Assembly (NCBI GenBank): GCA_008360975.2 | Contig: CM039184.1 | Span: forward strand, 31,235,797-31,299,796 | Reading direction: 5' to 3' | DNA from: Lichenostomus cassidix | Lineage: Eukaryota > Chordata > Aves > Passeriformes > Meliphagidae | DNA: 64,000 nucleotides | Shown: positions 13,133 through 25,285 of the stretch, one piece after another | Layout: every line of letters begins with the position of its first letter | Numbering within the stretch: the first letter of the stretch is position 1 | The notes under the pieces: model-generated | The model's input: only the letters and a program-made list of their open reading frames with translations | What the model was told of the DNA's origin: nothing | Database searches by the model: none | Translations under genes and position numbers: made by a program

Positions 13133-16100
13133 TTATTAATGCTACTGACCCTCTGGAAGCCAAGGATGTCTGTGACAATAAATTCCACCATATTTATTTC
13201 TGTGAAAGAAATGTACTTGATGACTTTAAAGAGCAGCTGGAATAAGTATGTGCTTCCAAAGACTTACTGAGGTCATCACTGACAAAACAGAAAGGTGAGA
13301 GGAATTAAAAAGGCAAACAGTATTTAAGGGAAGAAATGAGATGGAATGAAAATAGATAAAACAACAGCAGTTTCAGCAGACAGTTGTCATTTATCTAGTC
13401 CTTGTGACTGGCAAAAAATTGTGATTAACATTAACTATAACCTGTTGTTACTTATAATTGTTTAGATTGCATGTACCCAAACTTTTTATGGGTCAGCAAG
13501 ACTACCTATTCACCTAAGTCCATTCATGCATTCAGGTCTTTGTAAACTGCAGTAGCATCTACAATGAAAACACCCCAATAAAGAGCCATTTTTGAAGATT
13601 ATTTTTGTACTCCTTTGGGAAGCTTCATGCATGATAATTTAAAAAGACGCTACAGTGCCAATAAGGCACTAAGGATTAAATAAAGCCTCATATATTCTCA
13701 TTTAAAAAAATACAGTATGCAAGTATTTGTGTTTTCATTTCAATATCTGAACTGTTAGGAGGTACTTGAGGTTTTGTAGTAGACAGGAAATGCTCATATT
13801 TTCTACTTGTAAAATGAGAAATATGATTAACAGATAACATAAAATTATGTGTGTAAAGAACAGAAACCTTAAGTTAAGTATCAAGTCTCACAGGAATTCT
13901 GGAGAAAAAAACCAAAACAACATAAGACCAAGTAATTCTGTGGTGACCCACACCCATCTAATATATTCTGAAATACATATTGGTTGCAGAAATCCCTACT
14001 AGCCGAAATCTTGTACATCTATAAAAAGCAAAGTGAGAAAAAGAACAGGTCAGAAGAGGATGGCTGTTAAAGACAGGAGGAAACAGTAATACAATGACAA
14101 ATAAAGGTCTAGGCTGTGGCATTTAACCACAGAACTACAGCGGACATATGAAAAGCTATCTTGCTTCTGGTGATGCTGAGGGAGCAATTAGATAAAGATA
14201 ACCACCTTGAGCTCCTGATGCCAAAGAGCATCAGGACTGCTGATGTCAGTCTTTTAAATAGCCTGTGTGGCCTCCAAGCTAGTGACCTAAGAAGAGAAAC
14301 TGCTATTTTGCCTTCTGCCCACTTTCTGCAGCCCTGTCCATTCCCTGGCTGCTCAGACAGGAGCTCCTTCCTTTATTCTCAATACCCCATTCAAGATATA
14401 AATAGCTACCACAGGAGATACTCAGAGAAAGAAAGGCTATGGAAAAGTTAATATTTTAAGTCACTCTGTATCCTTCCCTCCCAGGTCCCACCTCATGCAG
14501 TATTTCAGAGTCAGAGATATTTGCAATTCTCTTTGCAATCCTATCTTTTTTCCTTTGCCGAAATCAGGACTGCAAACTGGCTGGTAAGATCTTGTAGTTT
14601 AGGCTGTTGTAATATCTGAAGGGCTTGCTTGTAAACTGATCCTTATTCCATTTTTGCTAACCCTGGTAACAGATAGTGCTGAAATGTGTATATGCGGGGT
14701 TTTGTGTCTATTATTTAATTTTCTATTTTTCCCTCTAATGGCTTGTGCAGATATTTTCTGCTGATTACATGACAGCTAGGAGAATTTGCTATTTTCTTTG
14801 TTTGTATAAAATTTCAAAGAACTTCAACAAGCAGGTAACATTTTATTCCTTTAATTGTAGCACTCATTTAACTCTATTAACAGTTTCAATTATAATAAAT
14901 GTGAATACCATTATCTAAGCCTTGTAATGGGTACAATTATTGTTTTACTTAATATTTTTATACAGCATTGTGTTTCACTTTGTGAGGCAGATTTGTCAGA
15001 ACAGGTTTAACTGTGCAAGCAGTAAAAGTGAGCAAGACAGACCATATTCTAAGTCTGATAGATGTCCAGTGATGAGCTATTGCCTATCAACTTCAACTTG
15101 CATTTAAGCAAGTTAATTTCTAATCTTGAGACCTCTTTGGCACCTGCATCTAATTACACCTTTAAGACCCATTTGCAATCAACCCTGTTCCCATAAACAT
15201 AGGGAGAACCCATTAGCACAATACAGAACTATGCAGGAGGAGGTCAGGACTTTTTCTTGCCATATGTGCCTGCTTTTATCATAGTGAAATATGCATTTCT
15301 CCTATTTTCTGCAACAGACACATGTAGGTTTTCACACATATCTGGATTTCTTGATGCACCAGAATATAATTATTTCCCCAGGTAGGTTGGCTACATTTTT
15401 ATTCTGCATACAACTGAGTAAAATTTCAGTCAAGCTTGCCCTGAAATATCAGAGAAAGTTAGATGAACTGGGGAGCTTTGAAACCCATTTGTGCTTCAGC
15501 ACAAATACTGCAGCCTCCCAGCCCAGGTGTGGGAACCAACCTCTTGCTGACTGGATGTAACTCATCTGGCCAATGTAATAATGCAGTGCTTTAGGACTGA
15601 AGAGGTATGGAATATTGTAAAGGAATCAGGTGTACTTGCAATGAGATTTCTTATAAGCCTTTAAAAAGAATGCAGAATTTTTTACTTGGGCTGTGTGTGC
15701 ACACAACACAGAATGCATGACAAGAATATTTTTAAGTTAATACATGGATTTGCAGGACTACAAAAGTAAATGTGATGCCATTTTCCAGAGTAGATGAATG
15801 GGATTTAGATTGAGAAAACGTGCAGGGTCTGCTAGCTGTACAGTGGGCTGTGTCACTCAGGTGGTAAGTCCTTTGTTTTGCAAAATCATAGCAGGACTCT
15901 TTGGTGTGTAGTCCATTTTCATATATAAGAGCACCTTCTAGTCCCTTGTCCTTCTAGTCACCTTGGACATTGTTGCCTCTCCAGTGGACATGTGGCCCTT
16001 CTCCTCAACACAGTGATGACAACAATTGCAGTGCTTGTATCAACTCTGTGAGGAAAAGGCTTTACTGTCACCTCACTCATGGTGTGGGTTTCCACTTACA

Positions 16101-18860
16101 CAATTAGCAAGCATTTTCCAATGTTTTTCCTAAAGAGAGAAAAAATGGTGCCTCAGAATTTTGTGGCTGCTCATGTTCTATATTGAAGTGGTGCAACTTG
16201 CACGTTAACCCTTTATTGAAGTCCAACTGTATCACAACAATTAGGGATTTCATCTCCAAAGCAGCAGCCTGTTTACACTGAAACTGTGAAAGCTCTTAGG
16301 GATTAGTTTACTTACTAGCTTAATGAGAAGGGTGCTTTTGAGCTTCATTAAAACAATTTCAAGTCAATTTTCAAGAAATGCCAGAGATTTTTAAATAGTA
16401 ATAAATATGGCACACAGTGGCAATAAAAACATGAACATCTCTAGCAGCAGGACTCAACCTTCCTTGAAATACTGATTTGGATACTGTGAAAGAGATGTTG
16501 CGATTGCTGTAAAAATGGAATTCTGTTTGGGTTTAAGACTGTGTCAATAGTAATACAATCTACAATGTCTGTAAAGTGCTGTTTATGATGCTACCATCAG
16601 CTGGCACTTTGCAGAATACCATTAGAGAGCAATATTTACTATAAGAAAATATTCTCAGGAAGCAGGGTGAGCTGCAAAATAAAATCAATGATAGCTCACA
16701 TTCTTTAGATTAGTCCTGTTTTGAGATGCAGTTTTATCTGTTTTCACTGGAATAAGCTATGGACAAGAAGCATTCACTGTATATGGCTCTGCCTTAGGAT
16801 ATCATATAACAAAATAAAGTTGGGCTGGAATGCATGAGAATATTGGTACAATGCTTAAACAGATGATAACATTTGCAGATCTGTTGGGACTATGGTTTAG
16901 GTGCTATATTTGTTTCTTCTATGCAGTAATTTTTGACCACTAGATGGGACTGTGCAACTTCATGCAATTGTGTTAGCAACAATATTTGTGAGCTCTTTTA
17001 CTTGCAATTAATGGTTTTCTTTACCCCCATGAAAGAGAGATTTATCCCCAACCTTTGAAGCGGGTGAAACCAGCAGAGCCTTTTGAAAACAAGGATCTCT
17101 GTAATGCTAGTGAGAACAAAAAATTAACAAATATTACAGTGTATCCAAAGATCTCTAAAAGACCCAGCATGCATTAAAAGGTTTTAAAGTTGTAACAAAT
17201 CATCATCTGTGGAGTCTAACACTGTAATCATCCTTCTCGACTCTGCACAGCTACTACATATTTCTTCTTCATAATCTTTTTCCTTCGTATGCAATTATCT
17301 TGGCTGTTAAAAGCTGAGCCTGACTCTCCAAACTATGCATTATATACATTTCTTTATAATCTTGGGCTCAGCCAGGGTTTTGTGAGACTTTATTCAGATT
17401 AAGATGCTGTAAGGAGTAAAAGAAATGAAAACCAGTTATCCTTTTCTCAGCTAATTCATTGCATTCATCTTTAGCTTCCCAGTGATTAGATTCACAGTGA
17501 TTTGGAGGCTGTAGCAGTAAAACACTTTCTACTTTGATGAAATCAGCAGGTTTTATTTCATTTTGAAACAAATTTATGGCAGATGGAAAACTGATCTTGG
17601 TTGGCTGTTGTGATTGCAGTGCTTCTTTATATTTTAAAATTATTTTTGTTTGTTCAGGTTTTTCTTTTCTTTTTTCTTTTTTTTTTCCTTTGTTTTGCTT
17701 GTTCTTCATCTTAGAATCCTGGTTCTTTCCATTTGATGTCTAAAGAGGTTGACTTTCATCAGCATAGAATAACACACTTAAATCCCAAGGCTATTTTAAT
17801 CTGGAATGTTCAGGAAAGGTCTTGACCATGTGATAGGGGTTGTTGCTGAATTTATTTTTGTTTCTTATTGAAAATGTGACTTTCAAACTATGTGACTGCC
17901 TTTTAAAAAACTAAATGAAAGGAAACAAAATGAAACTTTTTTCTGTGTGTCTGGAGTATTTGATTAGGGCATGTGAAGCACACTTACAGATTTAGGGCCA
18001 GCTCTAACAATTTTACTCATCCAGTCCTTTTGTGGCAAATACTATCTAATTTACTAGTATATTCACAAGGCATATCTAACCTATCTTTCACCATTTAAGC
18101 TCAGGCACTGAAAGTCATCTAATTTTTGGTTTATTGTACCCCACTGAGAATTTGTACTTTAAAATAACAAGCCAAAGGATAAAACCAGTATTATTCCATT
18201 TTGCCTAGGCAGCACAGAATAGTGACAATACCATTAACATAGTGAGATAACGTCCAGCTGACATTCACATACATAGCAGAACAGTGGTTCCTCATGGAAA
18301 TGACATTTTGGTAGATGAATCCACCATGGTTACTCAGATACTCTCAACAAGATGAATTCCCATCTTCCAGTAAATGTCCTTTCCCTCTAGGGTCCAGACA
18401 TGTCTCAGAAATGCCTTATAGTTATTAACACAGAGAACCAGAAACAGAGGAGCCAGAATGAGCAGGCTGTCTTTTACTATTGCCCAGAAGACAATAGTAA
18501 TTAAGAAGACAACATAATTAATATGGCTTCTATTTCTTACTGCTGTGTAAATGGTGTGTACATGCCTGTATGCCATAGATATCTAGATAAAAATATGCAT
18601 TTTGTTTATTTAATGACAAATTAAGTGGGGTTGCAATATATTCAAATATGTTTGAAACTAACTGTTTTAACCTTGTCTGATCCTCTAGTTTCATTGGGGG
18701 GTGAGGAAATCTAACTGGCAGGGTTCTTAGTTATTTTCAGAAATCTACAGGAATGTCTGAACCAGCAGAACATAAGACTCGTTGTGTGTACAAAGGAAAA
18801 ATACAGACTGTTCTGTGTGCATTATAGAAAGAGAGCATGGATAAGTACATGCATATAGAT

Positions 18861-18895
18861 GTGTGTGTAAATACGTGTGTGTGTGTTTGTGTACA
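18861..18895. repeat. Imperfect (TG)n microsatellite
   Basis: Two GT-dinucleotide blocks separated by AAATAC, followed by a TTTGTG interruption. The strand composition reads through as a shadow frame rich in His/Thr/Val on the complement, which has no coding meaning. Confidence 0.85.
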
Positions 18896-20894
18896 CTTCC
18901 ATAAGTGCATATTGAAGGCTGCTTCCCCTGTCACTGTCACAGATGTATTTAGAAAAGTTCCTGGCATGTTAAAGATGACAGAACTCTTCCAGCAATAGCA
19001 CCATTTTGTTGGTCAACTCTATATCCTGCTTCACAATTGGCTTTGAAGGCTTGCTTTCCAGCTATACCCCACAACGTGGTATACACCATGGAGAAGAAAG
19101 AATAAAAAGCAGCTGCAATTTCCCAAGCAGAGATACCTGGCATTACAACAAGTACTATTTCTCATTTTCTTATCACTGACTAACAGTGGGAAGAAGAAGA
19201 TTATGTGTGTGTGCAAAGGGATGACTGCAGGGTGAGATTGTTCACATCTGAACATGAACAGGATCAGATCTACCGGAACTCCTAAGATACAGGAAGCCAG
19301 ACCAGTCTCAAGAATATTCTTCATTTTTTCCATGAGCTTAATGAAGCAGGTATGTGGGAAAAAAAACCCCACAAGCTTTCTCCCACCTTAAAACATTTAC
19401 CCTTTTAAGGAAAATTCTAGTTATTTTCTTCAAACAATAGCTTAGAGTTTTACAGTACCTCCACAGAGAGAGATTATGACTGCTGCTCCTGTTGTTTACC
19501 TAAAGTAGAATGCAAGCACTGCTGCTGATTTAGAAATGAGAGACCTATTCTTCTTTATCCTTTATGTTTCCCGGTGCCTGACTGTTTTATTTAGCCTGGT
19601 TGCTGGAGAGAAAAATTTGTCTTCAGACAGACCTGCTTTTGCATTAGAATTCCTGATTTTCAGAAAATGCACGATTACTGTTGCTTCTTATAAATCACAT
19701 ATTTTTATGAGTAAAGCTGAAACATTATCTGTTTCCATTTGTGTTTACAAGCTTGAGGTTACATGAGATTCTATGCAAATCCTTTTGAGGTTACAGTGAA
19801 GTTCTTCAGTGAGATGAAAGCTGTGTTTTGAGGAGTCACGCGGAGATTATTTTTCAGGATGAAGTTAGTCATTCCTCCTATTCATCAGGTTCATGCAGTG
19901 TCCAGAGGTCTAGCATGGACAATTGAGCAGCATTACCTGCAATATGCTAATGGCATCCAACTTGTCTGCACTGAGGGAGCTGAGCAGGTGTTTTAGCCCA
20001 TCAGTGACATGGGGTGTCAAAGAGGGCTGCCTCCAAACACCAGTACTAAAGTCTGAGGGGCCAACAACTGTGATAGAGTTTCTTTAAAGGAGGGCAGTAT
20101 CTTACTCACTTCATCTTATGCAGAGCAAGCTGATGAAAAGTGCTTGATATATAGCAGTGGTTTAGGTGACAATAACTGGGTTAACGAGGTTGGTTCTCCT
20201 TTGTATTGGTTTACACTTTCAAACCTTCCCTGAGTGTAAGAGTTAAAATAAGGGTGTAGGGATGTGAATGTGGATTTAGAGAAAGGAAGGAAGAATTTTG
20301 AGATTAGTTTGTATTCTAAGTGGATTAACCATGGAATTAATTCATTTTTTATAATTTCAGAACCTATAACTCTGTGAACCCTATCTGATGGTGTGGATTT
20401 TATAGAGAAATACTTATCTGACTTTTGTTGCAGGCTAAGTGAAGCAAACATCAAGGTGTTGTATTCTCTGGGGTGTGTAATGGTTATAAATTGGGTACTA
20501 GACTACTCACAGAGAGCCCAAAACATTTTATGTTTCTTCAAAAGGGTAAAAGGGTACATCTTCACACAAGCTGCCTGAGCCTGTTTGAAAGTTTGCAGTG
20601 AAAGGAAAAAAATGGTACCTGATAGCCTGTGTCAGCCAGGAGCAACTTTTGGACCTGCAGGTCCTGAAGCATTTTATAACGTGTTTTGTAATAGTATCAG
20701 AACTAAAAATATAATACACTTAAGGATGTATCAGTATGTGTGGTCTCACTCGAGACTAAGAAAACCAAAAGGCTTGAGGAATTGTTTGAGGATATCTCCC
20801 AGTGGACAGAGAAGCTCTAAATTGTGTGTAGCACAGAATCTGTAAAAAGTAAAGTTGAGCTATGATTCATGCCCCCAAAACAGTTATTTTGATC

Positions 20895-20975
20895 TTTATG
20901 CAGAGAAAAAGATCCTCAAACAAACCAACAAGAAAAAGCCCCAAACAAACAGAATAAACCCACCCCCAAAAAACA
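20895..20975. repeat. A/C-rich low-complexity tract
   Basis: The plus strand is dominated by A and C with repeated CAAAC and CCCAAA motifs and almost no T until the end. It resembles diffuse low-complexity DNA and no unit is strictly tandem. Confidence 0.55.
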
Positions 20976-21120
20976 TGGATAGCTCTGAGAATAATCTATA
21001 GAAGAGCTGTCAGACAAGATGCATTCTTTGTGGCTCTAGAAAAAACAGACTTTTAAAAAAAATAATACATAATAATAAGCTAAGTGCCAACAAGAGGAGA
21101 AGACTGAGACTGATGTGGGA

Positions 21121-21210
21121 TTTTTTTTGTTTGTTTTGGTTGGTTGAGTTTTTATTATTATTTTTGTTGTTATTATTATTATTTTTATTATTTTTATTAT
21201 TGTTTTTGTG
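21121..21210. repeat. T-rich (TTA/TTG)n low-complexity repeat
   Basis: After a T8 run and TTGTTTTGG units come tandem TTATTATT and ATTTTT units to about 21210. Its translated shadow is a Tyr/Phe-rich stretch, which explains the odd open frames seen on both strands here. Confidence 0.85.
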
Positions 21211-24200
21211 ATACCCTCAAGTTTGCAGCAGATTCCTTTAGGAATAAAAAACTTAGCACATGCTTTCATTCATATAATCATTCAGTGTGCATTTTAGGAG
21301 GCACTCTTTTCTCAAGCTCCCACTGGTCATGTTAAGGCTTACCAAGAAAGTGCTAAAATGGGAAGATGTCTGAATGTGATGAAAGAATGGTAGAAAAGCA
21401 TGACTCCAGACTCAGTGCAGCAGTGGGGGAGGTGGACCTGATAAATTAAAGCATACTAATGAAAAGGTTAAATGGAAAGTCCTGTACAGCAAAGTGAACA
21501 AAAAGATCATATTAAACAGACCACCAGGTCTGTAGTTACAGATGTCTGTAAGGTAGTTTTTGGTACTGTCCTTTTCTCATATGACAGCCCTGAAGATGTG
21601 TGGCTTATGCATTACTGTCATGAAGGACAATTGAATAGAAAAATATCTTTGGCCTTAGTATCTGAGAATTAAAATAGTTTGTTTTTTACAGAAGACCACT
21701 GTTAGCTGAAACTGACTATAAGCCACTTACTGCATTGCCAAAAGGTGCCTGGCAAATAGGCTCTAGTGAAGAGAAACATCATTTTCAGCAGCAAATGCAT
21801 GCTTTTGCAGAAAACAGGATCTGAAGAAACATGGGGTAGTTTGAGATACAGATTCTCAGGCTGTTTGACAGAAGTGGGTGGGTAGGACTCCAGAGGTTCT
21901 ATAGGTTTTATACCTGCCTATCTGAAACAAAGCAGGTAAAGAGATTTGCCCTGCAAAGTCAAAATGGGGGGTCATTCTAGTACCCTGATAGCTTATAGGT
22001 GGTAAAACAAGACTATTATCCCAAGGCAATCAAGTATTTTAGTAAAGAGTATTTTGTTGAAAGGTACCTGAGAAGTTGCCGAAAAATACCATAACAGAGA
22101 AAAAAGAAGGTGATGCAGAGCTGGAATACATCCTAAAAAATTTTTTTTTTATAAACAAAGAAGACTGATACAAAAGAATTCGTAAGTGTTATTTTCCATG
22201 CTTCAAGAAGAGGGAACAGTTAAAGTAGTTTAAGAGCAACAGCTCTTGTAAACAGCTCCAGAAAAGTGGCTGCTGAAGTAATGTATGCACAGAGGCATTT
22301 GCTCTTAGAAAAAAAATTATTAAATAACCCTCTCCACCTTGCATTCATTTTGGGCTGCTGTTCTCTCTTCATTGTTATAAATATGTACTTACAGATAAAT
22401 CCGGGCTGTGCAAATCAAGTGCATCTTCATCAGATATTAACTATGTTATATAATGGTTCACAGTGGAGTTTAGGAGACATGAGCCATTTCCTATCTGACC
22501 TGTTAAGACAAATGTTCAACTCATCCTCTAATGTTTTCCTTGGCACTGTCAAATTATAGAACAACAGAAAAGGAGCATGTGTTGTTATCTGTTGGCAATT
22601 TTACCAATCTAAAATTGCAATGTAGAACACCTTCCCCTGTTAAGAAGTGGTATCAGAGCACTTAGGGATCTGCAGTTAAAGGAGCAGATAAAGCAGATAT
22701 GGAAGCTGCTGAAGCAACCTCTCACGGTAACAGAGTTTGCTAATCCAGAAATACATGTAACTACTGAATTCCCTGCTTCTTAGCAGAACTTCTATGGAAG
22801 AACCAGATTAATCAGGTAAAATGAGGCTTTTTTTTTCCTTAAATAAAATGGGAGCCTGAGAGACAATGACTTAGTGATATCCCACAAGCCTTTTGGGATC
22901 ACCCTCATGGTTACTAATCCTGGAAGATGGTCTGGCATCCTCTTAGAAGAGTTGCAAGAAGGTCGACTGTTTTCCATGTTTGAAACAAAAATAGGAACTC
23001 ACCAAATCTTCTCTAAATGTTTGTTTTCTTGTAGCCCCTAAACCAACACAAGCTTTTATTTTTAGAAACACTAACTTTCAGGATTACTTCCTGCTTTTTC
23101 CAAAACGACAGGCTCAGGCTGATAAACTGTTACATGAGCTCTGGCAGCTCTCTCCACAGAGGAGCTGGATAACAGCTGGAAGACAAAGAGTACTCTATTT
23201 TAGGATTGCCAGGCTGCAGGGAGCATCCCTGAGGAAGTCTTGAAAAATGGTGTGCTGTCAAGCAGTGTGAGCCTGCCTGTGGCTGTCATGTCTTGGTAAT
23301 GGTGGATAGCTGAACCAAGCTTCCCAGTTCTCTCTGCTGGTGAGAGTGTGCACAGAACACCTGCAGCTCACACATTTCTCTCTAAGGAATCCTTCACAGC
23401 AAGACAATTTTGGTCTGAATGCCCAAACCATCCTGAAAGAGGCTTTGCATAGGGGGATTGAGATACAAAATTCAATATGAAAGGTGGAGGAAGACAATAA
23501 ATATAAAGGGATGTAATGGGCATAGACTTCAGGCTTCTGCCTTACGCATCACAAAGTCACAGGTAGACTGTCCTGGGACAGTCCAAAATGGCTTTTTGTG
23601 TGTTTTCCAATATGCTCAGAGCTGGGGCTCCACAGTCCTGTGGGAGCACAAAGAGACCAATATGGTCAGATTCTTCTGGCTGATGTCTCAGACACAGGGA
23701 CATGTGGCTAGGGAGAAGAGTAGCTACAACCACGTGGCTGCAGAGAGGTGGCACATTTGCATGGTTCTGGCAAGGGATGTTGGCTGGACCTCATCACTCC
23801 AAAGTCTGGCCTGGTTGCTGATTTCCGGATGAAAATCTCATTTTATGGCTGAGAAAGCTGGACTTGGGATCTAAGCAGAGGGGAATGAGCTTGGTGAGTA
23901 TGTAAGTGCAGCTTTGTGTCTCCAACTGTCACCTTCCAGTTTTGGGTGAGAGGCAAAGTGCTGCTACACTCATTTTGTGCTATTCTGGCAGCAGGGCATG
24001 GATAAGGGTACTGGTGTGAGTAGCCATACTGGGCTGTCTGGTGAAGTATGTCTTGAAAGATATAAATGATTCCTAGTGCAGGGAGTGATCAAAGTCCCAG
24101 GAGTAGTCCTCTATAGCATAATTTTAAGGACTTTAAGTCCTAACTAATATTCATGCTCAGGCACATCAGGGCACACTGAAGAAACTCACTGTTGATGGGA

Positions 24201-24770
24201 GATTTGGCAGAACAGACCCAGCCAGGGTTAGTCTAACAAAGCAGTATATATGCAAGCTGTAGCAGAGCTACAATGTGAAAAGAGAACTGGTGAGCTGAAA
24301 GATGCCAGAGCCCTGAGTGTTAAAAGTAAAAAACCCCAAAACTGCTTAAAAACCTGAATGTTTGAAGTGAGTGGCAGCAGTTCCAAAGTATTAAACAAAA
24401 AAATTACACTTACTACCTAGAACTGCTTAGTTTTGTTTTTTTTTTCTGAGAAGGTATGTGAAGTTTATGTTGACTTGATTTATCCTTAGTGCAGCCCAAA
24501 GCACAGTATTTCGCTTCAGCTGGTGACCATAATGTTTTCAGACACAGCAAAAGTGAAGCACATTTGTGTTACAAAAAGCCTTGCAAAGTTGAAATGAATT
24601 ATTTGAAAATGCTAACATTTAACAGAAGTGTCCAACTTCTTGATTATTTGAAAAAAATTAAAAAATATAATTAATTTGGGTAATACTAAGAGTATTTTTT
24701 CATCTTGTTCAGTTCTGCATATTTTGATTTAAAAAAATGAACCAAATGTTGAAATTTGCCTGTACATTTA

Positions 24771-25285
24771 TAGAATCATAGAACCATTGAGGTTGGAAAA
24801 AACTTCTAAGATCATTGAGTCCAACCACAGTCCTTATATAGCCAAATCCACCACTAAACCATCTCCCCAGGAGCCATCCAGGGATGGTGACTCAACCACT
24901 TCCCTGGCAGCCTGGTATCACTTTCAGTGAAGAATTTTTTCTTAATATCTGATCTACACCTCCCTGGTGCAACCTGAGGCCATTTCCTCTTGTCTTATTG
25001 CTTGTTACTTGGAGAAGAGACCACCTTACCCTAACCTCCTTTCAGGCAGTTGCAGAGACTGATAAATTCTGCCCTGAGCCTCCTTTTCTCCAGGCTAAAC
25101 AACCCCTGGCTCTCTCAGCTGCTCCTCACAGGACTTGTGCTCCAGACCCTTCCCCAGCTCTGTTGCTCTTCTCTGGATAAATTCATAAATTTATCAAACG
25201 GGGCCTTCTCCAATACTGAGCCCTGGTGAATAACACTAATGACCAACAACCATCTGAATTAAACTCCATTTACCGCATCATCATT
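24771..25285 (-). mobile_element. CR1 LINE 3' fragment, antisense, internally shortened
   Basis: The plus strand begins with TAGAATCATAGAA, the complement of the short tandem tail that ends CR1 elements, followed by a GAGGTTGGAAAAAACTTC-type box and TCCAACC. These are hallmark 3'-UTR motifs of avian CR1. The block to about 25179 (ending at TTGCTCTTCTCTGGA) matches the order expected for the 3' UTR and ORF2 end read backwards. From about 25190 a second CR1 motif follows (CAATACTGAGCCCTGG, then AAACTCCATTTACC). In the elements I remember this motif lies further from the 3' end, so a stretch between the two blocks seems to be missing. The element is 5'-truncated, as is usual for CR1, and encodes no intact protein. 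The identification is from recalled motifs, not from a database search. Confidence 0.88.

Larger units (their letters stand above)
9072..24770. other. AT-rich non-coding DNA, no gene recognised
   Basis: No gene, RNA gene or identifiable transposon is seen. The more GC-balanced stretches (about 10300-10740, 14160-14450 and 23150-23950) carry open frames of 96-124 codons on one strand or the other, but none shows a recognisable domain, a conserved motif or a convincing start context. They may be old unclassified repeats. Simple repeats at 12172-12187, 13115-13132, 18861-18895 and 21121-21210 are listed separately. Confidence 0.65.

Noticed and set aside
14161..14451. 96-codon frame as an exon or small gene
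   Set aside because: The translation shows no motif or repeat of known families and the surrounding DNA lacks convincing splice sites in phase.
23458..23832. 124-codon frame in a GC-richer patch
   Set aside because: No domain; a competing open frame exists on the other strand (23557-23754). The patch may be an old repeat.
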